Shown one piece after another: positions 22,600 to 33,010 of a stretch of DNA of 44,962 bases (position 1 is its first letter; each line of letters starts with the position of its first letter). The position numbers were made by a program, and so were the translations under genes. Origin of the DNA: Welwitschia mirabilis (Eukaryota > Gnetophyta > Gnetopsida > Welwitschiales); assembly GCA_051453625.1 (NCBI GenBank), contig JBOZIK010000001.1, positions 227,413,914 to 227,458,875 of the forward strand, read 5' to 3'. Under the pieces are notes generated by a model, which did not search any database, was not told where the DNA came from, and worked only from the letters and a program-made list of their open reading frames with translations.

Positions 22600-22960
22600 A
22601 TGATTCACTAATTCTTTATATTTCACTCTAATGATTAATTTTTATTTATTCATCATGAATAGATTTAACAACTAACATGACCTAATGTAAAATGACAAAG
22701 AATTAAAGGGTTTTGAATGGATGTGCTCAAGCATGTATCAACTTTATGATCTCCATTATTCTATATCAGAGATAAAATAAGATATTTTATTTTCTAATTT
22801 TGCTATGGTTATATTTTATTCTTCATCTATTGTAATCTTGTAGTCTACTTACTAAACAAAAATAATACAATTTCCATCACTATAATTAATGGTTTCAAAT
22901 GTAATTTATAAAATTAGACTTATATATTTCATGCATTAAGCTAATTCTTCTATGATACAA
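22600..22960 (-). pseudogene. Copia protease and GAG-pre-integrase segment
   Basis: The minus strand shows LCHFTLGHVS (about 22670-22705), which fits the L-W-H-x-R-L-G-H motif before copia integrase. FETINYSDGNCIIFV, then ITIAKLENKISYFISD (about 22740-22905), fit the end of the protease region. The active-site aspartate is not visible. Confidence 0.5.
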
Positions 22961-23240
22961 TTTTTGTACATTTTCATGTATCTTTTGCTATATCCTTGAG
23001 ATAAGACAAAGAAGGAAAAATATTTCTACTAGATCTAGGATTATGGTTTAATTATTTTAATGGGTACAAGCTAATGTGATTAGCCATGGTACAATAACTG
23101 GTGAGTGTAATTGCCATTTTATTGTCTTTGAATTACTTTTCATAAAAAGAAACAAATAAAACAATATGCTAGGATCAATAACAATAATAGAGAACCTTTT
23201 GGAAAAAGTAAAATTTATTATTAGAATCTACACTTTACAT
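22961..23240. other. No feature recognised
   Basis: AT-rich sequence between the copia remnant and the chromodomain element. It may contain copia gag or the far end of the 3' LTR of element G, but no motif decides this. Confidence 0.4.
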
Positions 23241-23458
23241 TTCTTATCATTTAGCCAATAGCCCTAGACTAGTGATCAAAGGTAAAGATGTGAACTATGA
23301 CCTAAGTCCTCCTCCTAAGGCCCTTGGGAATCATCTAAGGTTGTCATCGGTTACATCCAATTGTTTTATTTACCCTCATCTAACATTATAGGATTTTATA
23401 GCATAAACAAAAGGACATGATTTTACATCTTTCAATCACATCTTTGGATCACATTACA
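23241..23458 (-). repeat. Start of 3' LTR of element G
   Basis: TGTAATGTGATCC on the minus strand starts at 23458 directly after a purine tract, as chromovirus LTRs do. The other end was not located, so the left coordinate is a guess. Confidence 0.5.
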
Positions 23459-23471
23459 TTTCCTTCCCCTT
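23459..23471 (-). promoter_or_regulatory. Polypurine tract of element G
   Basis: AAGGGGAAGGAAA on the minus strand, between the chromodomain and the LTR edge. Confidence 0.65.
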
Positions 23472-23599
23472 AAGCATTGTTCTTATTCTCAAGCATGGTT
23501 TTTCCTCTTGCATTATTTGTAAATCCATGCTCATCCATATTATTTTTGAATTATCTATAAAACATAAGGAAAGGATAGATAGTTCTCATTAAGAGATAC

Positions 23600-24308
23600 A
23601 TTAATAACGGAAAAATAGAATGCCATATTTTATTAAAAACTTTGGAAAAACTTTCCTGCATGTACTCCATGTTCCCCCAGGTTTGTTAATTATAATGGGT
23701 CAATTGGATGTACTTCATTTAAATTTTTATTCCTTAATTACTTAGTCCTAGTATTTAGAACGTTTCAAGTTGGATACTGAAATTTAGATTGGATTTAAGC
23801 ATAATATGTTACCAGTTCAAGGTTTAGTCCTAGTTCTTATCTTCATGATATGGTTTCATCATGCTCACATAAAAAAAACTATATGTATTTAAGACATATA
23901 TACAGGAAGTTCTAGTCTATAGGCTAGATCTCCTATTCTTTTAATGATTTTGAATGAATCACAATACTGTAGGGCTAACTAACTATACTTCCCTCTTTTC
24001 AAGGAGTTTCTTCCAGACTTGACTTTTAGCAATACTTATTCATCAATTTGTAATATGTAGGTCTATTATTTTTAATCATAATATTTATTGTATTAATCTT
24101 GTGTAGCTTGTAGTTGTATTTTTATTTTGATAATCATATCTTTCATAAATTTTAATGCAGAGGATGTAACCTTTTTTAACCTATATAAAGGATTTAACCA
24201 TGTGATAGGGGTGGAATAGTTCTTGTCATAAATTGCATGAAAGTTCAAACATTGAAGGGAGGTTTAAAACATCTGATAGTAAGAAAACTCGATCAAGTTT
24301 AGGTAGTT
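23600..24308 (-). pseudogene. Element G integrase C-terminus and chromodomain
   Basis: The minus strand shows NFHAIYDKNYSTPITWLNPL (about 24180-24245), ALKFMKDMIIKIKIQLQATQ (about 24100-24165), KVKSGRNSLKRGKYS, IIKRIGDLAYRLELPVYMS (about 23890-23945) and FYVSMMKPYHED (about 23830-23870), then TWGNMEYMQESFSKVFNK (about 23625-23680). This is the integrase C-terminal G-P-F-x-V-L-x-R-I-G-x-x-A-Y-x-L-x-L-P pattern, the F-H-V-S-x-L-K link and the tryptophan end of a chromodomain. Chromodomains steer integration toward marked chromatin. Stops and frame changes are present. Confidence 0.78.
24303..24308. repeat. Direct repeat flanking element B (left)
   Basis: GTAGTT here and at 31912-31917. The right copy touches the LTR end. 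The left copy is four bases (ATTA) from TGTT. With only one copy kept, the integrase frame of element G reads through. Confidence 0.65.
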
Positions 24309-24312
24309 ATTA

Positions 24313-25373
24313 TGTTGCCAATTTATGGTTATTTGATGGGGTTTTATGAGTTGTTTTGCAGGAATTTTATATAGGTTAGGTACAATTCTGAAGATTTTAG
24401 AAATACAAGAGGAAATCTCAAAAAAGTATGATTCTCATCCAAATTTGATGTATTAAAGGCACTTTCTAATGAACTGAGCTTTGAAGAAGGATTTCTGGCA
24501 AAAATACTAAGTTCTCTTTTAGGAAATAATAAAAGAAGACCGTCATCTCCTTTGTCATCCCCATGATAGGTAGGACGACCACTGTTGATGTGGACTACTG
24601 AGTTATCATTTTGAGAATATTTTAGAATGTACTATCATTCCCACTATTATCCAGATAATAGACCAGATGACACTGACATATAACCGACTATGACAAATTC
24701 CCTTGACCGTTTCGTCTGTTTCTGAGTTGTAAATAAGTGTGCCTTTCCTCACTTATGTTTGTCCCTTTTTGCTGTATTTTTTTATAAATAAGTTCCCCTT
24801 CAACTCTCTTTCTCATCTTCATTGTATTAGACATTCTCGTAATAGAAGAGTAAAGGCTAGGAGATCCATCTGCATGTGTTGCAAAAAGACATGCACTTGG
24901 TGGAGGACTGTGTATCCTCCATTGAGACCTGACTATTTTGTAACCCAGATGTTATTACTCTTTCAACACAAATCTTGGTTTTCTTTTAATATTTGCATCT
25001 TATATTTTCTAATTATCCTTATGGTTTATGATTGCTCTTGATCTGGTGATAATTTCTTAGATGATATAGATAATCAAGGATAGCCTTTGTTAAGGATGAA
25101 AGAAAGCAAAGTTAGGGTTATTTTTGCATTACATGTTAGTTTAGATTGCACCTTACATCTTGCATTATATCTTTATTTCCTTAATTATGTTTGGTTCCCA
25201 GTATTATTTTACAAAGCAACATAAGTCTCATACTTATAAACTTTAAGGAGGATATGACATTTCAAGTTTACTTCCACTCATACTAGTGTCATGTATTGTG
25301 TAAGATATCTATTTTTGTTATAAATGATATGATATCTTTAAATATAAAACTTGCATAAATACACAATGCAACA
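24313..25373 (+). repeat. 5' LTR of element B
   Basis: Begins TGTTGCCAATTTATGG and ends GCAACA two bases before the primer site. It aligns with 30968-31911 through blocks such as AATTTGATGTATTAAAGGCA (about 24440 and 31097) and AATATTTGCATCTTATATTT (about 24989 and 31520). The 5' copy is longer: the stretch around the TATA box at about 24690-24830 is largely missing from the 3' copy. Confidence 0.88.
24783..24790 (+). promoter_or_regulatory. Possible TATA box in 5' LTR of element B
   Basis: TATAAATA about 470 bases into the LTR, upstream of the conserved LTR core. The LTRs of A and D have TTAATAAATA at the matching place. Confidence 0.4.
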
Positions 25374-25375
25374 AA

Positions 25376-25398
25376 TTGGCATGGTTTCTGAGGAAGAC
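25376..25398 (+). promoter_or_regulatory. Primer binding site of element B (tRNA-Asp type)
   Basis: TTGGCATGGTTTCTGAGGAA directly after the LTR matches the Athila site TTGGCGCCGTTGCCGGGGAA, apart from six changes. It is the best preserved primer site in the window. Confidence 0.75.
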
Positions 25399-25860
25399 TA
25401 TTGAGGAGTACAAGGGTTGTTATCATTCGGGTGAAGATATTGGATCTTGATTTGGTTATTTGTGCGGTTTGTATTTGACTAAGAGCTGTAGGTTTTTTGT
25501 GTGCAATTTTTTTTAGTTTCATTTTTTTGTTAAAAAAGTATGGTCATTCCCTCTATCATTCTCATGACAGTCAGGACAAAAGTATTCTATTTTTTTAATT
25601 TTATTTATGGATTGCGATTTTTCTAAAATAAATTAATTTCTGTCATCTTCAATGACGTCTGGATGACTGAGAGGATGATAGGCCTATTTCCTATGTTTTC
25701 TGCTTTTTTTCTTTGATTTCAGTTCTCTTTTTGTTTTTCTGACTTTTATGTGTGTTGTCCCTTCTGTCGTCCCTATCATAGATAGGATGACAGTCTATTA
25801 TTTTTAATCTATTAGATATTGTTTGCTATTTGCAGGATACTATGATATAGTCAACTTAAA
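25399..25860 (+). other. Element B leader
   Basis: Non-coding. Contains several copies of the palindromic motif: GACGTCTGGATGAC at 25654-25667, CTATCATTCTCATGACAG at about 25552-25569 and CATAGATAGGATGACAG at about 25777-25793. Confidence 0.55.
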
Positions 25861-27690
25861 GAAGAAACATTAAGACAAAAGCAACTAATAGAAAAGAACA
25901 TCAAAGAAGGACTAGTGGACATAGAAAATGAATCAGAAAAGCAATATCTAGATGCACTCAAATCTCTTTCCAAATTTATTTTTTCTGAGTTAGATTTTAT
26001 TTATGAAAACCCAATAGAAGAAGAGAACCAATCTATAAGGTCGATTTCCTACCATTAAAAAAACAAATTGTAGGATTTTCTACCCCTAATGTAAACCTTA
26101 CCCTAAGGGAATTATTATCAAATAAGAAAAGAAAAATTCAAACACCTTTTGACCTACCCCCTAGAGATGATGTCGAGCTTAAAAACTTACATGCCTACCC
26201 AATTTTTATTGGAGAATATGATGAGGATCCCCTTCAAAACGTTGGAGATATTGAAAAACTTATCCTTACCTCATAAAATGGGAAGAAAAAAATAACAGAT
26301 AGAACATATATGGTAATCTTTCCCATGACATTAAAGGATAGGATAAAACTTTGGCTAAAGACTATACCCCATAAAAGCTTGAAAACATGGGATAAAGTTC
26401 AAGAAATCTTTATAAAAAGATTCATTAGTGAAGAAATAGTGAGAGAAAGAAAAAAAGGTAACAAACTTTCAAAAAAAACCAAATGAATATTACCCCTCTA
26501 CTTTTAAACATTTCTCTATAGCAATTCACTCTGATCCAGTAGATGCCTTTTTAAGAGTAAAACAACTAGACTATTTTTATAATGGATTGACTCCCCACAT
26601 GAAATGACTTGTAGATTTCTTTTGTGGTGAAAACCTCATGAACCTTACTTTAAAAGATGCTTGGACAAAATTAGAAGAAATTGTGGAGGTTAGTCAAACT
26701 TAGTCAATCCCTAAAGAAAATCAAATGATAGGCCAACTCATTAAAGACTTAAAAGAGGTGAAACAACAAAAAGAAGTAGAAGTTAATCCTACAAATTCTA
26801 TAAAAGGTTTTACAACAATCTTAGAGAAGTATGTAGAAATGATTTTAGATGCTAAAATCACAACTGAGAGAAATGTTATGCAAACTTGTGACTTACATGA
26901 AGATAATTATCATGTCATTAAAAACTATCTTCTTTTGCCAACATATAAAGAAAGGATTTGAAAAGAAGTTTGTACTTTCAACTAACTATCTCAAAACTTC
27001 CAAAACCAAAATCAAGTACAACCAAGGTTGAAAACTCATTTTCAAAATAATTCTCAACCTTTTAGAACCTAATTTAAAAATACAAACTACTCACCAAGTC
27101 CATCAAACTTTGAATATCTAAATGATTAACTCATAAACCTTACGGATGAACTTAGAAAAGCAAATGTTAATATAGAAAATATGACAAACATCTTTTAACA
27201 AACAATCTTAGCAAACTAAAGACCTTAAGGAACTTTAACAACACAACCTTTACCAAATCCAAATAAATTAAGAAAAGATCATAAGGTTGGGATAAAATGT
27301 GAATAAGAAATAGATCCTCCTTCATATGAATCTTCCATCTCCCAAAATAACTTTAGAAATGTTAAAAAAGAAGAGGAAGAGGATATCAAAATATTAGAAG
27401 ATTACAACTTTCCTTGTCTTAGCAAAAAGAAAAAGAAAAATCCTTCCCAACAAACCACTCTTTGGATGGATAGGCTTGAGAATAATTCAACTTTTAATGA
27501 TCACTTATAAGTCTTGATGAAAAATGTAAGCATAAACTTACGTTTTTGAAAAGTTTTACAAGAAAATCCAAGGTACTCAAAATTATGGAAAGACCTAATA
27601 AGAAAAAAATATAAATGAGTTATCCCTAGTAAGGTCTTTCTTACCCAATCCCTCACGAACTTAGTTCTATAAAAAAAACTCAAATTTAAA
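25861..27690 (+). pseudogene. Element B gag
   Basis: No convincing ATG was found. Coding character starts near 25861 with EETLRQKQLIEKNIKEGLVD, parallel to NIKEGLFDL in element E. Next come YPIFIGEYDEDPLQNVGDIE (about 26195-26255), the retrotransposon gag core MTLKDRIKLWLKTIPHKSLK with TWDKVQEIFIKRFI (about 26326-26430), FYNGLTPHMK and LTLKDAWTKLEEIVEVSQT (about 26575-26700), and an open stretch at 26725-26961 ending HEDNYHVIKNYLLLPTYKER. The spacer to protease includes an acidic EEEEDIKILEDYNFPC and a lysine run. This is the Athila-type gag of the capsid. Several stops and shifts are present. Confidence 0.8.
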
Positions 27691-28086
27691 GATCCAGAAG
27701 TAGCTATGGTAAATGTTACTATACAGGGAAGTAACAAGATTAGGAAAGACTTGATTGACATTGGAGAGAGTGTTAATATTATGCTACTTCACAATTGTAA
27801 GAGACTTGGTTTGAAGGATAGAATAGAGCCTACTCTAGTTGTCTTAAAATTAGCAGATACATTAGTTAAGAAATCGTTAGGAATCATTAAAGATTTCGCA
27901 ATACAAATAGAAGAGGCTTGCTACCCCATAGATGTGATTATCATAGAAGTAGAGCATAACAGAGGATACCCTTTACTTCTAGGTCGAGCCTTTTGTACAA
28001 CATCCCATTGCATCATTAATATAAGAGCAGAAGCAATGAAATGTTATTATGAAAATAGAACTTTTACCATTAAAGTCTTTGATACA
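27691..28086 (+). pseudogene. Element B retropepsin-like protease (longest open segment)
   Basis: Open for more than 120 codons from MVNVTIQGSNKIRK to the gap at 28087. DLIDIGESVNIMLLHNCKRL holds the active-site D-I-G followed by E-S instead of the usual (S/A)-S. It continues LKLADTLVKKSLGIIKDFAI, PIDVIIIEVEHNRGYPLLLG and RAFCTTSHCIINI, then TFTIKVFDT. It is closest to element E in the second half. A single-domain protease of this size fits the gypsy family and would process Gag. It is the best preserved coding segment in the window, though the ATG at 27706 is internal to the polyprotein and not a true start. Confidence 0.82.
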
Positions 28087-28110
28087 NNNNNNNNNNNNNN
28101 NNNNNNNNNN
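28087..28110. other. Assembly gap, 24 N
   Basis: A short gap exactly where protease ends and where RT should follow in a complete element, so it may hide a deletion joint. Confidence 0.9.
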
Positions 28111-28700
28111 TTTATTCCTACAACATCGCCCACTTGAAGAAAGAGAGATGAAATCAAATGAGCATGTGCATTGTGATGACCAACTTAAGAATGAAGAAAA
28201 ATGAAACCTTTAGAGTGTAATAAAGTATAGCTTTTAAAAAAAGATTATAATGGATATTGTCCATTAAATGATTCAATTGAAAATCATAATTTGTATTTAA
28301 ATGAGAAAAATATTTTTAATGGACTTAAAGGTAATTTTCCTTGTAATATTCCAAATACAACTTTTGCATTCCACGAAAATCTCTTATAAAAGTTATCTTT
28401 TCTCTTCCCTTTGACTTCTGAAATTTGTGCTTTGAAGTGGCATCATAGAGTGCTCTCCATTACTCCTATCTTTATCCAATTGATTTTACTTAAAAATAAT
28501 TGTACATCTCTTATGTTTTATCAATTAGTGAATTTTTGGTTTGGACTTTATTTCTCTCAAAAGCTTGAGACCAAAATCGATCCTTAGTTTTTCCTTTTTT
28601 CTTTCTCAATAAAAGTGTGCTTTAGATTTAAGAATTGAATAAAATTTACTTGTCTTGCTATTTTCTTTTTAGTTTTTTGTTTTGAGAGTCTATGTTTTCA
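28111..28700 (+). pseudogene. Unassigned coding-like segment after protease in element B
   Basis: Frames such as KKDYNGYCPLNDSIENHNLY, then LNEKNIFNGLKGNFPCNIPN (about 28230-28370), and WHHRVLSITPIFIQLILLKN (about 28436-28495) look protein-like but match no RT or integrase motif that I know. They may be what remains of the PR-RT linker or a separate small frame. Confidence 0.35.
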
Positions 28701-30949
28701 TTTTTTATTTTTAGTTTTTATTTATGTTGTAGTTTCTATTTTTTGTTTTAGTAATAATAATATGTCATCTCCTCTATTGTCCCCAGATAAGGTGGACGAT
28801 AGTTAGTTTTGTTTATTTTTCTAGCTATCTAATAAAATTTTTTGTATTTTTTGATAATTTTTTATTTCTCTTTCTCTGTTGTCCTCTCTGTCGTCTGGAT
28901 GATGAATAGGACATAAGTCAATGAAATATTGATTTTTGTTTTTTATTAGTTGAGAAAATACATTTTTATGAATTTGTTTAGATTTTTGACTTGACTGCTT
29001 AAGAATTGTAGAAAATTGATAAGTAAAAACTTGGAATTTTATGAGTAAACCATCTAAATCTTCTCTTAGTTTTTTCCTTTGAAAGATTATTATGGCATTA
29101 CTTAATCACCTTTTAAACATGATTTATGTATTTATTTTTACGACTTGTCTTTTGGCTTGGGCATTTTAGTGGTAAGATTGGATTTACTCAATCTTAGGAC
29201 ATTCGCAAGCCCATGAACTTCAATTGAAGGAAAATGCTTTATTTTTGATGTTTTTTTTTTCAATAGTAAAAAGGTGGTCTTAGATTATTTAAGAATTTTC
29301 TTTTCTATCTTAATCTTACAACTTTTACCTTTATCTTTTGGAATGTTTTATCATGTAGAATGTTATTTTGTTTTAGATTAAAGGGAAAAAAAGAAAGAAA
29401 AAGAGTGTGAAATAAAGACCATGATATTTATATTTATGAAATAAAGACCATGATGTTTTATATTCATGATGTCCTACCATAAGTACATTAGGGCAAATAT
29501 TTCTGAGAGAAGCCTTTGGCAGTGTAGTATGCTAGCTGTGGAAACTTCATTGAGAGGTCAATTAGCCATGCTTCGCAAGTCCATACTTCTCTGATAGTGG
29601 TTGAACTCCCCTCATCATGGATAATGAAGTTGTATTTAAACTTTAAAGCTATGGGATCAGTGGTGTTTCTGATATCATCAGAGGTACTGCTTATTTCCTA
29701 GACTTTTAGTTTTTTCATGTGATCATTTTATTTGTTGATATTTGGGTGTTTGTTTTGAGATGATGCTAGGAGAGTACATTTTTTAGCAATGCTTTGGTTT
29801 GATCATTCATTGTTTAAAGCATTTTACTCTATCATCGTCATAATTACTACCTTATTGAATGAAATTTTTGTACATTAAGTCATGCATTTTTCACATCAAG
29901 TAATGTTATGATTACTTTCATGGGAGTTTGCTAGGTTAAAATATTATATTGGTAAGATATATTTTATTTATATTATCTTATACCCATTCTTCTTGTTCTC
30001 TTTTATGGTTTGGTTAGTTGTTTCAAAATCATTACAATATTTTTCTTAGCATGTTTTCCTTGTTTTAGTTTTCAATAAAAGGTAATTTCTTACTTAAATA
30101 AGTGTTTTATTAATAAATTTGTATTTTATTTTCTTCAGATTTTTGATGATTGTAAGCACTTCTCATATTATTTTTATGATGAAACATTTTTATTATCCAC
30201 TTCATTTCTTTATATGTCAGAATATTTTATATCTCTATACTTTTTACATCTAACATTACTTAGCTTTGCACTTCGTTTTAAAAATTTCTCCTCATTTTTA
30301 CCATCCTTTACCTGCCTTCTTACTTCCATTTACTTTCTTTACTTTATTTTGCAATATGGGACATATTGCTTTTTCTTTGGGCAGAAGAGGAGGGAGGGGG
30401 TTAGAAACCCATTTTCATGGCTCATTTTTTAAAAATTTTAACATACTTCAGAGATTTCATAACATAAAATTNNNNNNNNNNNNNNNNNNNNNNNNNNNNN
30501 NNNNNNNNNNNNNNNNNNNNNNNNNNNNNNNNNNNNNNNNNNNNNNNNNNNNNNNNNNNNNNNNNNNNNNNNNNNNNNNNNNNNNNNNNNNNNNNNNNNN
30601 NNNNNNNNNNNNNNNNNNNNNNNNNNNNNNNNNNNNNNNNNNNNNNNNNNNNNNNNNNNNNNNNNNNNNNNNNNNNNNNNNNNNNNNNNNNNNNNNNNNN
30701 NNNNNNNNNNNNNNNNNNNNNNNNNNNNNNNNNNNNNNNNNNNNNNNNNNNNNNNNNNNNNNNNNNNNNNNNNNNNNNNNNNNNNNNNTAAAATTTTCAA
30801 AATTTTCATACACATTATGCATTACTTATTATTTATCTATATGAGGTATTTTTTATGAGCCTGTTTTATGACTTTCAGATTTATCTTTTGAAAAATACAT
30901 TGGTTCGCAATTATGGTTTTTCCGCCTAGTTTTTTATTAGGAAGTGACA
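28701..30949 (+). other. Element B 3' tail
   Basis: Non-coding tail sharing blocks, in inverse orientation, with the tails of A and C: the region around 29500-29700 matches 6420-6600 and 41930-42110, and AATCTTAGGACATTC (about 29190) matches 6830 and 42385. TCGTCTGGATGATGA at 28891-28905 is a copy of the palindromic motif. A 317-base gap lies at 30472-30788. A purine-rich AGAAGAGGAGGGAGGGGG stretch is at about 30383-30400. Confidence 0.6.
30472..30788. other. Assembly gap, 317 N
   Basis: A run of 317 N within the tail of element B. The flanks are AT-rich and not exact duplicates. Confidence 0.9.
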
Positions 30950-30967
30950 AAGGCTAAGTGAGGGCTA
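30950..30967 (+). promoter_or_regulatory. Polypurine tract of element B
   Basis: AAGGCTAAGTGAGGGCTA directly before the 3' LTR, matching the tracts of A, C and D. Confidence 0.78.
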
Positions 30968-31911
30968 TGTTGTGCTACCAATTTATGATTATTTGATGGT
31001 ATTTATGAGTTGTTTTGTAGGACTTTGATATAGGTTTAGGTGTAATTCTAAGGATTTTAGAAATAAAAGAGGAAATCTTAGAAAAGTGTGATTCTTATCC
31101 AAATTTGATGTATTAAAGGCATTTTCTAATGAACAGAGATTTGAAGAAGGATTTATAACAAAAATACTAGGTTCTCTTCAAGGAAATGATAAAAGAAGAC
31201 TGTCATCCCCTTCATCGTCTTTATGATAGGTAGGATGACCACTATTGATGTGGATTGCTGAGTCATCATTTTGAGAATATTTTAGAATGTATTGTCATCC
31301 TCACTATTATCTGGATGATAGAGTAGATGACACTGACATGTAACTAAGTATAATAGATTAACATTCTCATGACAGGAGGGTGAAGGACAGGAGATCCATA
31401 TGTGTGTGTTGCAAAAAGACGTTCACTTGGTGGAGAGTTATGTATTCTCCATTGAGACCCAACTATTTTGTAATCTAGATGTTATTACTCTTTTAATACA
31501 AATCTTGGTTTTCTTTTAATATTTGCATCTTATATTTTCTGATTATTCTTATGGTTTATAATTGTCTTTGAGCTGGTGATAATTTCTTGGATAACATAGA
31601 TCATCAAGGGTAGCCTTTGTTAAGGTTGAAAGCAAGTAGAGTTATGGTTATTTTTGCATTGCATGTTAGTTTAGATGGCATCTTACATCTTGGATTGTAT
31701 CTTTATTTCCTTGCATTATTCTTTATGTTTGGCTCCTAGTATTATTTTACAAAGCAATCTAAGTCTCATACTCATAGACTTCAATGAGAATATGAAATTT
31801 TTAGTCTACTCCCACTCATACTAGTATGATGTATTATGTAAGATATCTATTTTGGTTATAAATAATAAGATTTCTTTGAATATAAAACTTACACAAATAC
31901 ACATTGCAATA
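30968..31911 (+). repeat. 3' LTR of element B
   Basis: Starts TGTTGTGCTACCAATTTATG and ends GCAATA. It is homologous to 24313-25373 but about 115 bases shorter, lacking most of the segment around the TATA box. ATTATCTGGATGAT at 31306-31319 is the palindromic motif. Confidence 0.88.
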
Positions 31912-32560
31912 GTAGTTCTCCCATTGTATGGGCTTTTTAACCACATAACACCATAGACTATCTTTTAATATGCTATTTATTCTTTTAGTTTGACCATCTA
32001 TTTCTAGGTAATATTTGATACTAAAACTAAATTTAGTACCTAAGTGATGAAAGAAAATTTGCTAAAACTCTGATAAGAATTTTGGATCTTGGTTAAATAC
32101 TATGACTTGAGGTGCATTATCTAATTTAAAATCTTCTTACATAAATCATAGGCTAATTCTTCAACTATGTTAGAACTTCAGACTACCATGAAATGGACCA
32201 TCTTAATCAACATATCTACATAAATAAAAATTTCATTATGCTATCTATTAATAAGACGTAGTCTAGCAATTAAATCCACAGATATTTCTTTTCATTTTTA
32301 CTATGGTACTTCTAAAAGTCGAAGGAGCCTTATGGGTCTTGCTTAATCAATATTCATTTGGTATCATATGGATAATAATGAATTTATACCTTCAATTCTA
32401 CCTTTATTGTAGACTAAAAGTAATCTTTTCATAGTTGATAATAATTCCTAACAAACTGGGATGTCCTGCATATGGGACTTCATGTAGTTCAGACATCAAT
32501 TTCCTTCTCCATAAGACTTATGAAATGTAAAGACATCATCCTTTTAAGTATGAAAGGATT
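31912..32560 (-). pseudogene. Element G integrase, N-terminal and core part
   Basis: The minus strand shows LMSELHEVPYAGHPSLLG (about 32445-32500, zinc-binding His pair), ISVDLIARLRL (about 32255-32285, first catalytic D), IFIYVDMLIKMVHFMVV (about 32180-32235), VFNQDPKFLSEF (about 32065-32100, second D) and IDGQTKRINSILKDSLW (about 31950-32000), ending at the insertion point of element B. The third catalytic residue, the E of T-E-R, reads K. Integrase resumes at 24308. Several stops and frame changes are present. Confidence 0.82.
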
Positions 32561-33010
32561 TAAGTATCTACTTCTTTTTTTGCTTAAATTAGTCAATGTA
32601 TATCCCTGAATTATAGATCATTAGCTAAGGATGTCTTAAGAAAAGCTATTATATTTGATGTGATAGTGGTTCCTAGCATGCACCACATTCTACTCAGGGT
32701 GTTTGCAACTTTATTATTCTTTTTGAAGGTATACTATAGTTTAAACTTATATTTTGTAAGCAATTCACCCCATCTCCTCTATTGCATATTTAGAAGAGGC
32801 TATTTTTATAAATATCATGAGCTTTTATGATTTATTATGAGCAATAATTCACCTCCTAATAGGTAATGTCTTCAAACTTTTAGAGCATACACTATGGCTA
32901 GTAGTTCTACATCATGGAAGGGATAGTTCTTCTTATGTTGGTTTAACTTTCATGATTCGTATGTGATCATCTAATCATGTTAGCTATGTACAACTCCTAT
33001 TCCTTGAGTA
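32561..33010 (-). pseudogene. Element G RNase H
   Basis: Minus strand: KNYPFHDVELLAIVYALKVW (about 32870-32930) then RHYLLGGELLLIINHKSS, and ANTLSRM near 32690. These match the E-L-L-A-(I/V)-V-x-A-L-x-x-W-R-H-Y-L-L-G block, T-D-(N/H) and A-D-A-L-S-R of chromovirus RNase H. The D of the last two motifs reads N, as does the first catalytic D (INTS in place of the TDAS type, about 33020). Confidence 0.82.

Larger units (their letters stand above)
20113..22960 (-). mobile_element. Ty1/copia retrotransposon remnant
   Basis: Minus-strand order is protease, GAG-pre-integrase, integrase, RT, RNase H, then purine tract and LTR. Integrase before RT is the diagnostic order of Ty1/copia. No gag or 5' LTR was found upstream of 22960, so it is 5'-truncated or too decayed to read. 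Confidence 0.8.
24313..31911 (+). mobile_element. Element B: Athila-like element lacking RT, RNase H and integrase
   Basis: Two LTRs (24313-25373 and 30968-31911), a primer site, leader, gag, protease and a long 3' tail with purine tract, on the plus strand. Protease is followed after a 24-base gap by about 0.6 kb of unassigned sequence and then tail sequence shared with A and C. No RT, RNase H or integrase motif was found between 28111 and 30967, though 317 bases of gap remain. It is either a deletion derivative or a non-autonomous relative. Confidence 0.82.

Noticed and set aside
24739-25041. 100-codon plus frame with Cys residues in the 5' LTR of B
   Set aside because: It begins at a GTG, lies wholly within the LTR and is not conserved in the 3' LTR.
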